Assembly: GCF_900188485.1 (NCBI RefSeq)
Contig: NZ_FZPH01000023.1
Coordinates: 47,988 to 111,987, forward strand
DNA length: 64,000 bases
Direction of reading: 5' to 3'
DNA from: Asanoa hainanensis
GTDB taxonomy: Bacteria > Actinomycetota > Actinomycetes > Mycobacteriales > Micromonosporaceae
Under the pieces are notes generated by a model. The model ran no database searches. It was not told the origin of the DNA and worked only from the letters and a program-made list of their open reading frames with translations. This document shows, piece by piece, positions 33,465 to 42,196 of this stretch. How positions within the stretch are numbered: position 1 is the first letter of the stretch; each line of letters opens with the position of its first letter. The position numbers and the translations under genes are program-made.

Positions 33465-33740
33465 TCAGACGGGTACCCGGATCAGGTTGCAGACGTCGAA
33501 GACGCCGGCTACCCGCCAGGCAGAGTCGCCGGCGTGGGTACGCGTGGCCCGTGTCGATGCGTACCCGCCGAGCAGCACGACGCGGTTCTGCACCGCGACC
33601 TGGATCTCGGCCGCCACCAGCACGGGATCGGCGGACAACCGGGCGACGACCGCGTTGGCCAGGGCCAGATCCGCCGCGTGGCCGTCCGGCCCCGGCGTTT
33701 GACTCCTCGAACCATCGTCGGGGAAGGCGGTGTCGTACAT
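33465..33740 (-). CDS. BON-domain protein, copy 2
   Basis: 91 residues, ATG 33740. About three-quarters identical to the 8051-8326 product (shared MYDT, FPDDG, AEIQVAVQNRVVLLGGYA, THAGDSAWRV, GVFDVCNLI). Upstream DNA to about 33965 is also conserved with copy 1, although the reading frame across it is broken here, which supports the ATG at 33740 as the true start in both. Stress-related phospholipid- or polymer-binding role by family. Confidence 0.77.
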   Translation of the reverse strand: MYDTAFPDDGSRSQTPGPDGHAADLALANAVVARLSADPVLVAAEIQVAVQNRVVLLGGYASTRATRTHAGDSAWRVAGVFDVCNLIRVPV

Positions 33741-34051
33741 GGGCGCGAAGAGCCTTCCGGCGTGGGGGTGGGCCTACTGTGATGATCCTGGTTGCGGGAG
33801 CCGCCCCGCCCGGCACCGCGAACCGCTGGCACGCCAGGCAGGACAGGCCCGCTCATCCGGCGTCGGGGCGCGCGGGCCGCCTCGTCGCCCGTTCGACTTA
33901 ATCTCGCCGGACGTTGCCAGTCTCGGTTCCGGACATGGCGGTAACCGCGCGGTGCCATGACGGTCTCATGACGAGATCAGTGGACGCCGGCCACCCAACG
34001 GCGGCGCGCGCACGCGACGGGTCGGCGGTCAGCGTGGCTACCGCGATCACC
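33741..34051. other. Non-coding interval with the duplicated BON leader
   Basis: Bases 33741-33965 align in reverse with 7830-8050: common blocks include the GTCATGAGACCGTCATG start and TGCCAGCGGTTCGCGG near the gene. Conservation without a shared open frame suggests a regulatory leader or a recent duplication. The remainder to 34051 holds nothing I can support. Confidence 0.5.
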
Positions 34052-35095
34052 TCAGCGCCCGTCACCCCGGCCCGGGCCGACCTCGATGACGGTTTTCCCG
34101 CGGACGCGCCCCAGTTCCAGGTCCTCCAGAGCGTGGCGTGCGTGATCGAGGCGGTAAGTGCGCTCGACCGCAGGGACAAGGCCGTCGACCAGCGCACGGC
34201 GGAGTTGGTCCAGCCGCGCCGACGTCACCGACGAGATGAAGGTCGTCAGCTTTTGCGGGCTCCACGGTGACAGGGCCACCGCGCGCAGTTGGCGACCGAC
34301 GCCGCCCGTCCACCGGCCGCCCCCCTCGCCGCCGACGATAACCAGCGTCCCGTCCCGGGCCAGCGCTCGGCGAAGTCTGGGAACAGGGATGCGGCCGCCG
34401 GCATCGAGAATCACGTTGTAGCGAACCGCCCCGTCAGTGGCGTCGGCGCTGGCGTAGTCGACGGCATGGCAAGCACCGAGGGACCGGACCAGGTCAAGCT
34501 TCGGAGCGCTGGCCACCCCGGTGACCTCCGCGCCCGCCGACGTGGCCAGTTGGACAGCGAAGCTGCCGACACCGCCGGAAGCACCCAGGACGAGCACCCG
34601 CTGGCCGGATCTGACTTCTGCGATCCCATGCACGGCCTGCAAGGCGGCCAGTCCGGACGTCGGCGCGGCAGCAGCCCTCGCGAAGGACAGGGTGGCCGGC
34701 TTGGTGACGAGCCGGTCGGCACGCGCGCACGCGTACTCGGCGAATGTTCCGCTTCCGACCCCCAGCACGACATCGCCGACCGCCAGATGCGTCACAGCAC
34801 GCCCGACGGCTGCCACCCGGCCCGCGACGTCCATGCCCAGAATTGGTTGGTGTGGGCGCCCCAGCCCGAATCCAGCCATGCGTAGCAGGTAAGGCAGCCC
34901 GGTCGCCACGTGCCAGACCCCCCGGTCCAGTCCGGCCGCGCGCACCTCGATCAGCACCTCGTCCTTGGCCGGCGCCGGCACGGGCACCGTCCGCACCTCG
35001 ACCTGGCTGATCGGTCCGTAGCGGTCGCGCGCGACAGCCCGCATACGAGGCGGGATAGGCGTGGCGAACAGGCGTGGGTCTGTCGAGCCGTCCAT
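34052..35095 (-). CDS. Zinc-free MDR-type NAD(P)H quinone/enone oxidoreductase
   Basis: 347 residues. GroES-like N-terminal half (DEVLIEVRAAGLDRGVWHVATGLPYL, LGMDVAGRVAAVG), then the Rossmann domain with SGQRVLVLGASGGVGSFAVQLA at about residues 165-187. The catalytic zinc ligands of alcohol dehydrogenases (Cys/His in the N-terminal half) are absent, so it belongs with the quinone-oxidoreductase-like members. The substrate is not predictable. Monocistronic and divergent from the serine hydrolase. Confidence 0.85.
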   Translation of the reverse strand: MDGSTDPRLFATPIPPRMRAVARDRYGPISQVEVRTVPVPAPAKDEVLIEVRAAGLDRGVWHVATGLPYLLRMAGFGLGRPHQPILGMDVAGRVAAVGRAVTHLAVGDVVLGVGSGTFAEYACARADRLVTKPATLSFARAAAAPTSGLAALQAVHGIAEVRSGQRVLVLGASGGVGSFAVQLATSAGAEVTGVASAPKLDLVRSLGACHAVDYASADATDGAVRYNVILDAGGRIPVPRLRRALARDGTLVIVGGEGGGRWTGGVGRQLRAVALSPWSPQKLTTFISSVTSARLDQLRRALVDGLVPAVERTYRLDHARHALEDLELGRVRGKTVIEVGPGRGDGR

Positions 35096-35248
35096 CGAAC
35101 CTCCCTCCGACCCTCCCGGCGGAGGTGACCGCCGGGACGCGCGTCGACTACCGTTCCCGGGCGGTTCTCAAACACACTCCGACCGGCCGGGCCCGGCATG
35201 GCTCCGCAGGGTCGGGTCGACGCGGTAGCGCTGGCGGTCGGTTCGAGG

Positions 35249-35274
35249 GTTTCGCCGTCAGCCCTTGCGGGTAG
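35249..35274 (+). promoter_or_regulatory. SigB/SigF-type promoter
   Basis: GTTT (35249-35252), 16 bp, GGGTAG (35269-35274), then CCGCC, 115 bp before the serine hydrolase start. Nothing else is seen in the 294-bp divergent gap. Confidence 0.6.
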
Positions 35275-35389
35275 CCGCCCGTCCGCGCGTCGGGCGGACG
35301 CCGTCCGGCCGGATCGGTGATCGAGGCGCTCGGCGTCGTCGGTGGCGGCGTCAGCCTGCGCCACACCCGGAAGCAGCGGAGGGTAGACA

Positions 35390-36820
35390 ATGCGGCGCCT
35401 TCTCGTCTTCGTCGCGGCCGGGCTCATCGCAGCCCTGCCCTCACGGGTTCCGGTCGAATCGATTGACGATTTCATCGACAGCGAGATGCGTGTTTCCGGC
35501 GTCCCTGGCCTCGCCTACGCCGCTGTTGCCGATGGCAGGACCACATCGGTCGGCGTGCGTGGTGTGGCCAGACGCGGAGACGACCGCAAAATTACACCGG
35601 ACACGCCCTTCCTGACGGGCTCGATCACCAAGAGCTTCACCGCGCTGGCAGTGATGCAGCTCGTCGAAGCGGACAAGTTGAATGTGGACGCCGAGGTTTC
35701 CCACTATCTCGACGGTTTCTCGGGCCAGCCCTCGGGCGCCGTCACGATCCGGCAGCTCTTGAGTCACACGAGCGGTTTCTCCACGCTGCAAGGGAACGCC
35801 CCGCATACCGACATCTCCGAACGACCGGACGAGCTCGCACGCCGGGTCGACCGGCTTGCCGACGTGGTTCCGGTCCACCCGCCCGGTGAGAGGTGGGAGT
35901 ATTCGAACACCAACTACCAGATCCTCGGCCGCCTGGTCGAAGTCGTGAGCGGCCAGCAATACCAAGACTACGTCGCGCTCAACATCCTGAAGCCGATCGG
36001 CATGACGCACAGCTTCGTCGCCGACGGCGAAGTTCATGAATCCATGGCGACCGGGCACCGACCGTGGTTCGGCACCAAGATATCGCTGCCCGACAACAGG
36101 ACCGAGCGGGGCACGGCTCCCCAGGGGGGAATCGTCGCGAGCGCCGGCGACCTGGCACTCTACCTGCGAATGATGATGAACGGCGAGAACGATGTGTTGA
36201 GCGCCGAAGGGAAAGCGCAGATGATGCGTCCAGCCGGCGAAACGTCGCCGTTCTACGGCCTTGGCTGGTTTGTCGACCCCGCCGACGGCCGCGTCTGGCA
36301 CTCCGGGACAAGCCCCGGTTTCGAATCGATCGCGACCATGATTCCCGGACGGAGGACGGGCGTGGTCGTGCTGGTCAACGGCGGCAGCGGAATGGGGTTC
36401 GGCGAGACGAGCCACCTGCGCGATGGCATCACCGCGGCGGCGATCGGCCTGGACTACGGGGATGAGGGGTCACGGTGGCCGCGGAAAGCCTTGTTCATCG
36501 CTCTGGTGCTCCTGCCGGTCAGCTACCTTCTCAGCATGATGTGGGCGTGGGTCCACCGCGCGGAACTTCGCGCCAAGACGGGCAGGCTCGGCTGGTTCAG
36601 CCTGCTTTTTCCGCTGCTGACCACCGCTGTCGCGGCATGGGTCATCCTTAGCCTGATGCCAAGCCTGCTCGGCTCGCCGCTGGGCACGATCCGTCAGTTC
36701 CAGCCGGACGTCGGCTTGGCGCTCCTCACGTCCGCGGTGACCGGCGTGCTGTGGGCCGGCTTCAGACTCGCGGTCGCCCGGATCAGTGGCCACCCGCCAC
36801 CGCGGTTGTCACGCAACTGA
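35390..36820 (+). CDS. Serine hydrolase, class C beta-lactamase-like, membrane-bound
   Basis: 476 residues. N-terminal signal (RRLLVFVAAGLIAALPS), then the penicillin-binding/esterase fold with SxxK as SITK (about residue 83), the Tyr motif YSNTNY (about 170) and the third motif HSGTSPG (about 305). Three to four C-terminal helices anchor it (ALFIALVLLPVSYLLSMMW, WFSLLFPLLTTAVAAWVIL, LALLTSAVTGVLWAG). This layout matches beta-lactamase-related PBP4*-type peptidases or esterases. Probably acts on D-amino-acid peptides or esters outside the cell. SigB-type promoter upstream. Confidence 0.87.
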   Translation: MRRLLVFVAAGLIAALPSRVPVESIDDFIDSEMRVSGVPGLAYAAVADGRTTSVGVRGVARRGDDRKITPDTPFLTGSITKSFTALAVMQLVEADKLNVDAEVSHYLDGFSGQPSGAVTIRQLLSHTSGFSTLQGNAPHTDISERPDELARRVDRLADVVPVHPPGERWEYSNTNYQILGRLVEVVSGQQYQDYVALNILKPIGMTHSFVADGEVHESMATGHRPWFGTKISLPDNRTERGTAPQGGIVASAGDLALYLRMMMNGENDVLSAEGKAQMMRPAGETSPFYGLGWFVDPADGRVWHSGTSPGFESIATMIPGRRTGVVVLVNGGSGMGFGETSHLRDGITAAAIGLDYGDEGSRWPRKALFIALVLLPVSYLLSMMWAWVHRAELRAKTGRLGWFSLLFPLLTTAVAAWVILSLMPSLLGSPLGTIRQFQPDVGLALLTSAVTGVLWAGFRLAVARISGHPPPRLSRN

Positions 36821-36897
36821 CACACCGCAGCGCAACCTCCGCCACACCTGTCCACCACGCTGGCACGAGACGAGGATCGGAGCCGAAGGAGAAGCGG

Positions 36898-37024
36898 ATG
36901 GGGGCGACGACGCGACAGGCGACCTGCACGGTACCGCTGGTCCACGTCGCCGTCTCTGCGCCGCCTGTTGACCATCGCGCGCGCGGCGCAGGTGCTGGAC
37001 ATCGACGAGGACGAGATGACATGA
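36898..37024 (+). pseudogene. STAS gene with an internal deletion
   Basis: ATG 36898 opens TTRQATCTVPLVHVAV, matching TTRRAICTVPLIHVAV of the 7492 gene. After about 60 bases it jumps to RLLTIARAAQVLDI in another frame, matching RLLTLARAAQVLDI near the end of that gene. About 190 bp were lost with a frameshift. The 90 bp upstream also match 7400-7491. It is a dead copy just before the intact 37026 STAS gene. Confidence 0.7.
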
Positions 37025-37025
37025 C

Positions 37026-37658
37026 ATGACCGCCGTACCGAGCTCTACCGGGACGACGATCGACGTGATCTGCGACAGCTGCGGCGTCGTCGTTACCGCC
37101 ACGAACACCTGCGTACACGACGAGGATCTGGTCTGGACGGTGCTCATCGAGATCGGTTGGGCGGGATCACCGTTCGCCGCCGGCCGGCACAGCTGCACCC
37201 GGTGCGCGACCATGGCTCCCGGTCGAGTCACCGACGCCCCGACGGCCGGGCAGGAGCGTTTCTCTCCGGCTCGCTTCGGGGTGCACAGCGAGTCCGACGT
37301 CGTCGTGGTCGCCGCGAACGGTGACATCGACACGCAGACGAGCCACGAGCTGCAGGCCCTGCTCAGTGCCCCGATCGCCGCGGGCCGACCGGTGATACTC
37401 GATCTCGAGGGCGTCAACCTCGTGGACTCGGCGGCCCTCGGTGTGCTGGTGCGGGCGCGGCAGGAGGCCAGACGACGCCACGTGCCGCTGTGCCTCGCGG
37501 CGCCGTCGCGGTTCCTGCTCACCGTCCTGCACACGATGCGCCTCCGGCACGCCTTCCCCATCTTCGGGGACCGCGCGAGCGCCCTCTCCGCGCTGGCGGG
37601 CGAAAGGTCGGGCTCACCGGCCCGCACCGCGCGGTCCTTGCCGGTGAACACGTCATGA
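37026..37658 (+). CDS. Zinc-ribbon plus STAS fusion protein
   Basis: 210 residues. N-terminal zinc-ribbon-like half with ICDSCGV and HSCTRCATM, separated by WTVLIEIGWAGSPF (compare the 70-residue protein at 29928), then a STAS domain at about 90-195: DVVVVAANGDIDTQTSHELQALL, RPVILDLEGVNLVDSAALGVLVRARQEARRRHVPLCLAAPS. The switch site DSAALG keeps the Ser. A metal-binding sensor fused to an anti-anti-sigma domain would couple redox or zinc state to a SigB-type factor; this is inference. Confidence 0.75.
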   Translation: MTAVPSSTGTTIDVICDSCGVVVTATNTCVHDEDLVWTVLIEIGWAGSPFAAGRHSCTRCATMAPGRVTDAPTAGQERFSPARFGVHSESDVVVVAANGDIDTQTSHELQALLSAPIAAGRPVILDLEGVNLVDSAALGVLVRARQEARRRHVPLCLAAPSRFLLTVLHTMRLRHAFPIFGDRASALSALAGERSGSPARTARSLPVNTS

Positions 37659-37731
37659 CACCTGATCCAGGTGCCGGTTTGATCCGCGGCGCCGCCCGGC
37701 ACCAACCGCCGGGGTGCGGGACCATTGAGCC

Positions 37732-40095
37732 ATGATCGGACGTGCGGTCTTCCCCGTCGAACCCTGGTCGGTCCGTGAGCCCGCCCTGCACCCGAATCTC
37801 CTGGCCCAGACCGAGTCGGTGTTCGCGCTCTCCAACGGCCACATCGGTCTGCGCGGCAACCTGGACGAAGGTGAGCCCCATGTCATCCCGGGTACGTATC
37901 TGAACTCGTTCTTCGAGGAGCGGCCGTTGCCGTACGCCGAGGGCGGCTACGGATATCCCGAACAGGGGCAGACCGTCGTCGACGTCACCGACGGCAAAAT
38001 CCTCCGCCTGGTGGTCGACGACGAGCCCTTCGACGTCCGGTACGGCGAACTGGTCGCCCATCAGCGGGTTCTCGACCTGCGCGCCGGCCTCCTCCGCCGC
38101 GACGTCGAGTGGATATCGCCGACCGGCAAGCCCGTCCGGGTGCGGTCGACCCGCATGGTCTCGTTCACGCAGCGCGCGGTCGCTGCCGTCGAGTACGAGG
38201 TCGAGGCGATCGACGACGAAGTGATGATCCGCGTGCAGTCCGGTCTGGTCGCCAACGAGCAACAGCCGCGAGTGTCCGACGACCCACGGGTGGCCGCCGC
38301 CCTCGACCGGCCGCTGGTGGCGGTCGACCAGGACCAGGAGCAGCACGGTGCGATCCTGCTGCACCGCACCCGCACCAGCGGGTTGCTGATGGTGGCCGCG
38401 ATGGACCACATCGTGGAGGCACCCGGCCGCTTCGACGAGGAGACCGACGTGCGGCCGGACTGGGCGCGCACCACGATCACCTGCGTGCTACGGCCGGGCG
38501 AGCGGTTGAGGGTGCTGAAGTTCCTCGGCTACGGCTGGAGCTCACGCCGATCGCCGCAGGCGCTGCGCGACCAGGCCGCCGCCGCCGTCAGTGGTGCCCG
38601 GCACACGGGTTGGGACGGGTTGGTCGCCGCACAGCGTGGCTACCTCGACGAGTTCTGGGATGCCGCCGACGTCGAGGTCGACGGCGATCCCGTGCTGCAA
38701 CAGGCGGTGCGGTTCGCCCTCTTCCACGTGCTCCAGGCCGGGGCGCGGGCGGAACGCCGGGCGATTCCGAGCAAGGGACTGACGGGACCGGGATACGACG
38801 GCCACGCGTTCTGGGACACCGAAGGCTTCTCGCTGCCGCTGCTGACATACACGGTGCCGGATGCCGCCGCCAACGCGTTGCGCTGGCGGTTCGCCACCCT
38901 GCCGAGGGCCAAGGAACGGGCGGCGACCCTCGGACTGGCCGGTGCCGCGTTCCCGTGGCGCACCATCCGCGGCGAGGAATGCTCCGGCTACTGGCCGGCC
39001 GGCACGGCCGCGATGCACCTCAACGCGGTCATCGCCCACGCGCTGGAGCGGTACCGGGTGGTCACCGGCGACCTGACTCTCGACCGTGAGTGCGGCACGG
39101 AACTCCTCGTCGAGACCGCCCGGCTGTGGGCCTCGCTCGGCCACCACGACCTGGACGGCAGGTGGCACATCGACAAGGTCACCGGTCCCGACGAATACAG
39201 CGCGGTCGCTGACGACAACGTCTTCACCAACCTCATGGCTGCCCGCAACCTGCGCGCCGCCCTCGGCGCCTGTGCCCGGAACGACGACGTCGCAGAGCGG
39301 CTCGGAGTGACCGACACCGAGCGCACCGCGTGGAGACGTGCCGCCGACGCCGTGTACGTCCCGTACGACGAAGTCCTGGGCGTGCACCCACAGTCCGAGG
39401 GTTTCACCCGGTACGCGCCGTGGGACTTCGACGGCTCACCGGATCGACACCCCCTCCTCCTGCACGTCCCCTACTTCAGGCTCTATCGCAGCCAGATCGT
39501 CAAACAGGCCGACCTCGTGCTCGCCATGCATTGGTGCCCGGACGCGTTCACGGCCGAGCAGAAGGCCCGAAACGTCGACTACTACGAGCGCATCACCGTG
39601 CGGGACTCCTCACTCTCCGCGTGCACGCAGGCGGTGATGTGCGCCGAGGTCGGGCACCTCGAGCTGGCACACGACTACGCGTACGAGGCGGCGCTCGTCG
39701 ACCTGAGAGACGTGCACCGCAACACCGGCGACGGTCTGCACATGGCATCGCTCGCGGGCACCTGGTCCACCCTGGTCGAGGGTTTCGGTGGTCTGCGCGA
39801 ACACGACGAACTCCTGGCGCTGGACCCACGGCTGCCGGCTGGGATCGACCGGCTGGCGTTCCGGCTGCGCCGCCGCGGGACGCGCCTGCTGGTCGAGGTC
39901 GACCACCGGACCGTGCGGTGCACCGTCCGGAACGATGACGGCGAACCCCTGAAGCTGTGCCTGTACGACGAGCTCGTCGAAGTCCGTCCGGAGGCGCCCG
40001 TCGAGCGTCGTGTCGTGTCGATGACGCCGTCGCTCCCCCCTCCAGGTCAGCCGCCAGGGCGCTCGCCTCGACCGCACGGAGCCGCCGTGCGGTGA
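37732..40095 (+). CDS. Glycoside hydrolase family 65 (disaccharide phosphorylase/hydrolase)
   Basis: 787 residues, close to the 750-800 usual for GH65. The N-terminal supersandwich domain includes ESVFALSNGHIGLRGN and GTYLNSFFE. The (alpha/alpha)6 barrel includes GHAFWDTEGFSLPLLTY (about 360), WRTIRGEECSGYWPAGTAAMHLNA and the catalytic acid in KVTGPDEYSAVADDN (about 486). The members known act on maltose, trehalose, kojibiose or nigerose. No beta-phosphoglucomutase gene is adjacent, so direct hydrolysis or an unlinked partner is possible. Trehalose use would fit the stress island. Confidence 0.92.
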   Translation: MIGRAVFPVEPWSVREPALHPNLLAQTESVFALSNGHIGLRGNLDEGEPHVIPGTYLNSFFEERPLPYAEGGYGYPEQGQTVVDVTDGKILRLVVDDEPFDVRYGELVAHQRVLDLRAGLLRRDVEWISPTGKPVRVRSTRMVSFTQRAVAAVEYEVEAIDDEVMIRVQSGLVANEQQPRVSDDPRVAAALDRPLVAVDQDQEQHGAILLHRTRTSGLLMVAAMDHIVEAPGRFDEETDVRPDWARTTITCVLRPGERLRVLKFLGYGWSSRRSPQALRDQAAAAVSGARHTGWDGLVAAQRGYLDEFWDAADVEVDGDPVLQQAVRFALFHVLQAGARAERRAIPSKGLTGPGYDGHAFWDTEGFSLPLLTYTVPDAAANALRWRFATLPRAKERAATLGLAGAAFPWRTIRGEECSGYWPAGTAAMHLNAVIAHALERYRVVTGDLTLDRECGTELLVETARLWASLGHHDLDGRWHIDKVTGPDEYSAVADDNVFTNLMAARNLRAALGACARNDDVAERLGVTDTERTAWRRAADAVYVPYDEVLGVHPQSEGFTRYAPWDFDGSPDRHPLLLHVPYFRLYRSQIVKQADLVLAMHWCPDAFTAEQKARNVDYYERITVRDSSLSACTQAVMCAEVGHLELAHDYAYEAALVDLRDVHRNTGDGLHMASLAGTWSTLVEGFGGLREHDELLALDPRLPAGIDRLAFRLRRRGTRLLVEVDHRTVRCTVRNDDGEPLKLCLYDELVEVRPEAPVERRVVSMTPSLPPPGQPPGRSPRPHGAAVR

Positions 40096-40136
40096 CGACC
40101 GGTCAGTCGCCGCAGGTTTGGGTGGAGCGCAAGCGG

Positions 40137-40946
40137 TCACGATGCGGCGCCGCGGCGCATCGTTTCGAGGGCACGCGACAGGAGTCGGGACACGTGCATC
40201 TGGGAGAGCCCGACCTCGTCGGCGATCGCGGACTGCGTCCGTTCCTCGAAGAACCGCAGCCACACGATACGGCGTTCGCGGGCTGGGAGCTCCGCCAGCA
40301 ACGAGCGCACCATGGTGCGGGACTCGACGTTCTCCAGCTCGGGGTCCACCGCTCCGACGCGCTCGCGCGGCGTGCCACTGGGCGGGATCGGGCCGTTCAG
40401 CGAGTCGATCGACAGGGCGGTCCGCACGTCGCCGACGGCCATGGCCTCGATCACCTCGTCCTCGCTGAGCCCGAGGTGTCGCGCCAGGTCGGCGACGCCG
40501 GGCGTGCGGCGGAGACGCTGAGCCAAGTCGCCGGCGGCGGAGCGGACCCGCATCGCATGCTCCTGAAGGCGGCGGGGTATCCGGACGTCGTAGGCCCGGT
40601 CACGGAAGTGTCGACGCAGCTCGCCGACGATGGTGGGGATCGCGTAGGCGGCGAAGGTCTCGCCCTTGCGCGCGTCGAACCGGTCGACCGCGCGGATCAG
40701 CCCGATCGCGGCGACCTGAACCAGGTCGTCCATCGGCTCGCCGCCCCCGTGGTAGCGCCGGGCCAACCGGTGGGCCAATGGCAGGTAGAGCCCGATGACC
40801 TGGTCGCGGGCGGCGTCTCGGGCGCGCGGCGTCGTCTCCGGCGCGGCCATGACGATGAGCGCGGCGAACGCGCGGCGATCGAGATCGGTGCGCTCCCCGT
40901 TCCATGGTGATGCCGGGGCTCGCTGGCGCGGAATGGTTGCGGACAT
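40137..40946 (-). CDS. SigB/SigF-family sigma factor, second copy
   Basis: 269 residues from ATG 40946. Region 2: LYLPLAHRLARRYHGGGEPMDDLVQVAAIGLIRAVDRFDARKGETFAAYAIPTIVGELRRHFRDRAYDVRIPRRLQE. Region 4: RERRIVWLRFFEERTQSAIADEVGLSQMHVSRLLSRAL. Related to the factor at 20033 but clearly distinct in regions 1 and 3. Divergent from a HesB-like gene that carries a SigB-type promoter, a plausible direct target. Confidence 0.93.
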   Translation of the reverse strand: MSATIPRQRAPASPWNGERTDLDRRAFAALIVMAAPETTPRARDAARDQVIGLYLPLAHRLARRYHGGGEPMDDLVQVAAIGLIRAVDRFDARKGETFAAYAIPTIVGELRRHFRDRAYDVRIPRRLQEHAMRVRSAAGDLAQRLRRTPGVADLARHLGLSEDEVIEAMAVGDVRTALSIDSLNGPIPPSGTPRERVGAVDPELENVESRTMVRSLLAELPARERRIVWLRFFEERTQSAIADEVGLSQMHVSRLLSRALETMRRGAAS

Positions 40947-41062
40947 GCGCCCATACAACCTCGCGGAGCCGCCCGGGAAGCGGTTCGACGCCAATCCGTG
41001 CGGCAACCGTCGTGGGCCCGATCGATTCGACCTCCGGCCCCCGCCGACCGCGCGACGCCGAC

Positions 41063-41088
41063 GTTTCATCCGCCGCGCCCCCGGGTAG
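41063..41088 (+). promoter_or_regulatory. SigB/SigF-type promoter
   Basis: GTTT (41063-41066), 16 bp, GGGTAG (41083-41088), then CCGCG, 53 bp before the HesB-like start, the same spacing as at 19221-19300. Confidence 0.68.
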
Positions 41089-41141
41089 CCGCGCCTGGTC
41101 CCCACGACCACAAGCGCCACCTGACCGATGGAGGTTCCCGC

Positions 41142-41420
41142 ATGCTCACCGTGACCGACGAAGCCGTGGCCGCGATCAACGCGCTCGCCACCGGGGAGGA
41201 CGTGCCTCCGGGCGCGGCGCTGCGCATCTCCGGCGCGGAAGGAGACCTGCGCCTCTCCGTGGCGGCATCGCCCGAGAGCAGCGACACCATCTTCAACGGC
41301 TCGGGGACCCGGATCTTCATCGAGCAGCAGGCGGTGCGGGCGGTCGAGGGCAAGGTTCTCCACGCGCGGACCGATGACACCGGAGCTGTCCGGTTCACGG
41401 TCGGACCCGCCCCGTCGTGA
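41142..41420 (+). CDS. HesB/IscA-like protein without cluster cysteines, paralogue 3
   Basis: 92 residues, ATG 41142, SD GGAGG. LTVTDEAVAAINALATGEDVPPGAALRISGAEGDLRLSV, then DTIFNGSGTRIFIEQQAVRAVEGKVLHA. No cysteine at all. The promoter-gene arrangement is the same as the 19300 paralogue. Its stop overlaps a possible GTG start of the response-regulator frame (GTGA), so the gene may be coupled to the two-component system downstream. Confidence 0.75.
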   Translation: MLTVTDEAVAAINALATGEDVPPGAALRISGAEGDLRLSVAASPESSDTIFNGSGTRIFIEQQAVRAVEGKVLHARTDDTGAVRFTVGPAPS

Positions 41421-41512
41421 CCGCCACCATCCGCGTCGCCGAGCAGACCTACCGGGAAACTGCCGCCGGCCAGGGCTGGTTTGACCCGCACCCGAGCGGG
41501 CAGGATGCGTCC

Positions 41513-42196
41513 ATGAGCCGGCGGATGCTGCTCGTCGAGGACGACGTCGCGGTGCAGCGCGTGCTGACCCTCGCCCTCCGCGAGGAGGGCTTCGACATCG
41601 TCGTCGCCTCGACCGGCACCGAGGCGCTCGAACATCTCGGCCGCAATCAGGTCGACGTCGTCCTGCTCGACCTGATGTTGCCCGACGTCGACGGGCTCGA
41701 GGTCTGCCGCAAGGTGCGCCAGAGCAGCGACGTGCCGTTGATCATCGTGACGGCCCGGACCGACAGCCACGACGTGGTAGCCGGGTTGGAGGCCGGGGCC
41801 GACGACTACGTCGTCAAGCCGTTCGTGGCCAAGGTGCTCGCCGCTCGCGTCCGGGCGCTGTTGCGACGGGCCGGCGCGCCCGGTGAGACCGAGCCGTCAG
41901 CCGTCACGGTCGGCCCGTTGGAGATCCGGCCCGCCGAGGCGGTGGTGCTGCGCGATGGTGCGCAGGTCGCACTGACCCGCACCGAGTTTCAGCTGTTGGT
42001 CGAGCTTGCCCGCCGGACGGGCGAGGTGGTCAGCCGGACCGACCTTCTGCAGCGGGTCTGGGGCTACGACTACCTCGGTGACGGACGCCTGGTTGACGTG
42101 CACGTACGCCGGTTGCGGGGCAAGGTCGAGCGAGACCCGGGCAACCCCCGCCATCTGCTCACCGTTCGGGGGCTCGGCTACAAGCTGGTGGCGTGA
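41513..42196 (+). CDS. OmpR-family response regulator
   Basis: 227 residues from ATG 41513; a GTG at 41417 would add a 32-residue leader not usual in the family. Receiver: LLVEDD, LLDLMLPDVDG (phospho-Asp), VTARTD, VVKPFV. Winged helix: LTRTEFQLLVELARRTGEVV, VDVHVRRLRGKVE, VRGLGYKLVA. Resembles CseB/MtrA-type envelope-stress regulators. Coupled to the kinase by GTGA. Confidence 0.92.
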   Translation: MSRRMLLVEDDVAVQRVLTLALREEGFDIVVASTGTEALEHLGRNQVDVVLLDLMLPDVDGLEVCRKVRQSSDVPLIIVTARTDSHDVVAGLEAGADDYVVKPFVAKVLAARVRALLRRAGAPGETEPSAVTVGPLEIRPAEAVVLRDGAQVALTRTEFQLLVELARRTGEVVSRTDLLQRVWGYDYLGDGRLVDVHVRRLRGKVERDPGNPRHLLTVRGLGYKLVA

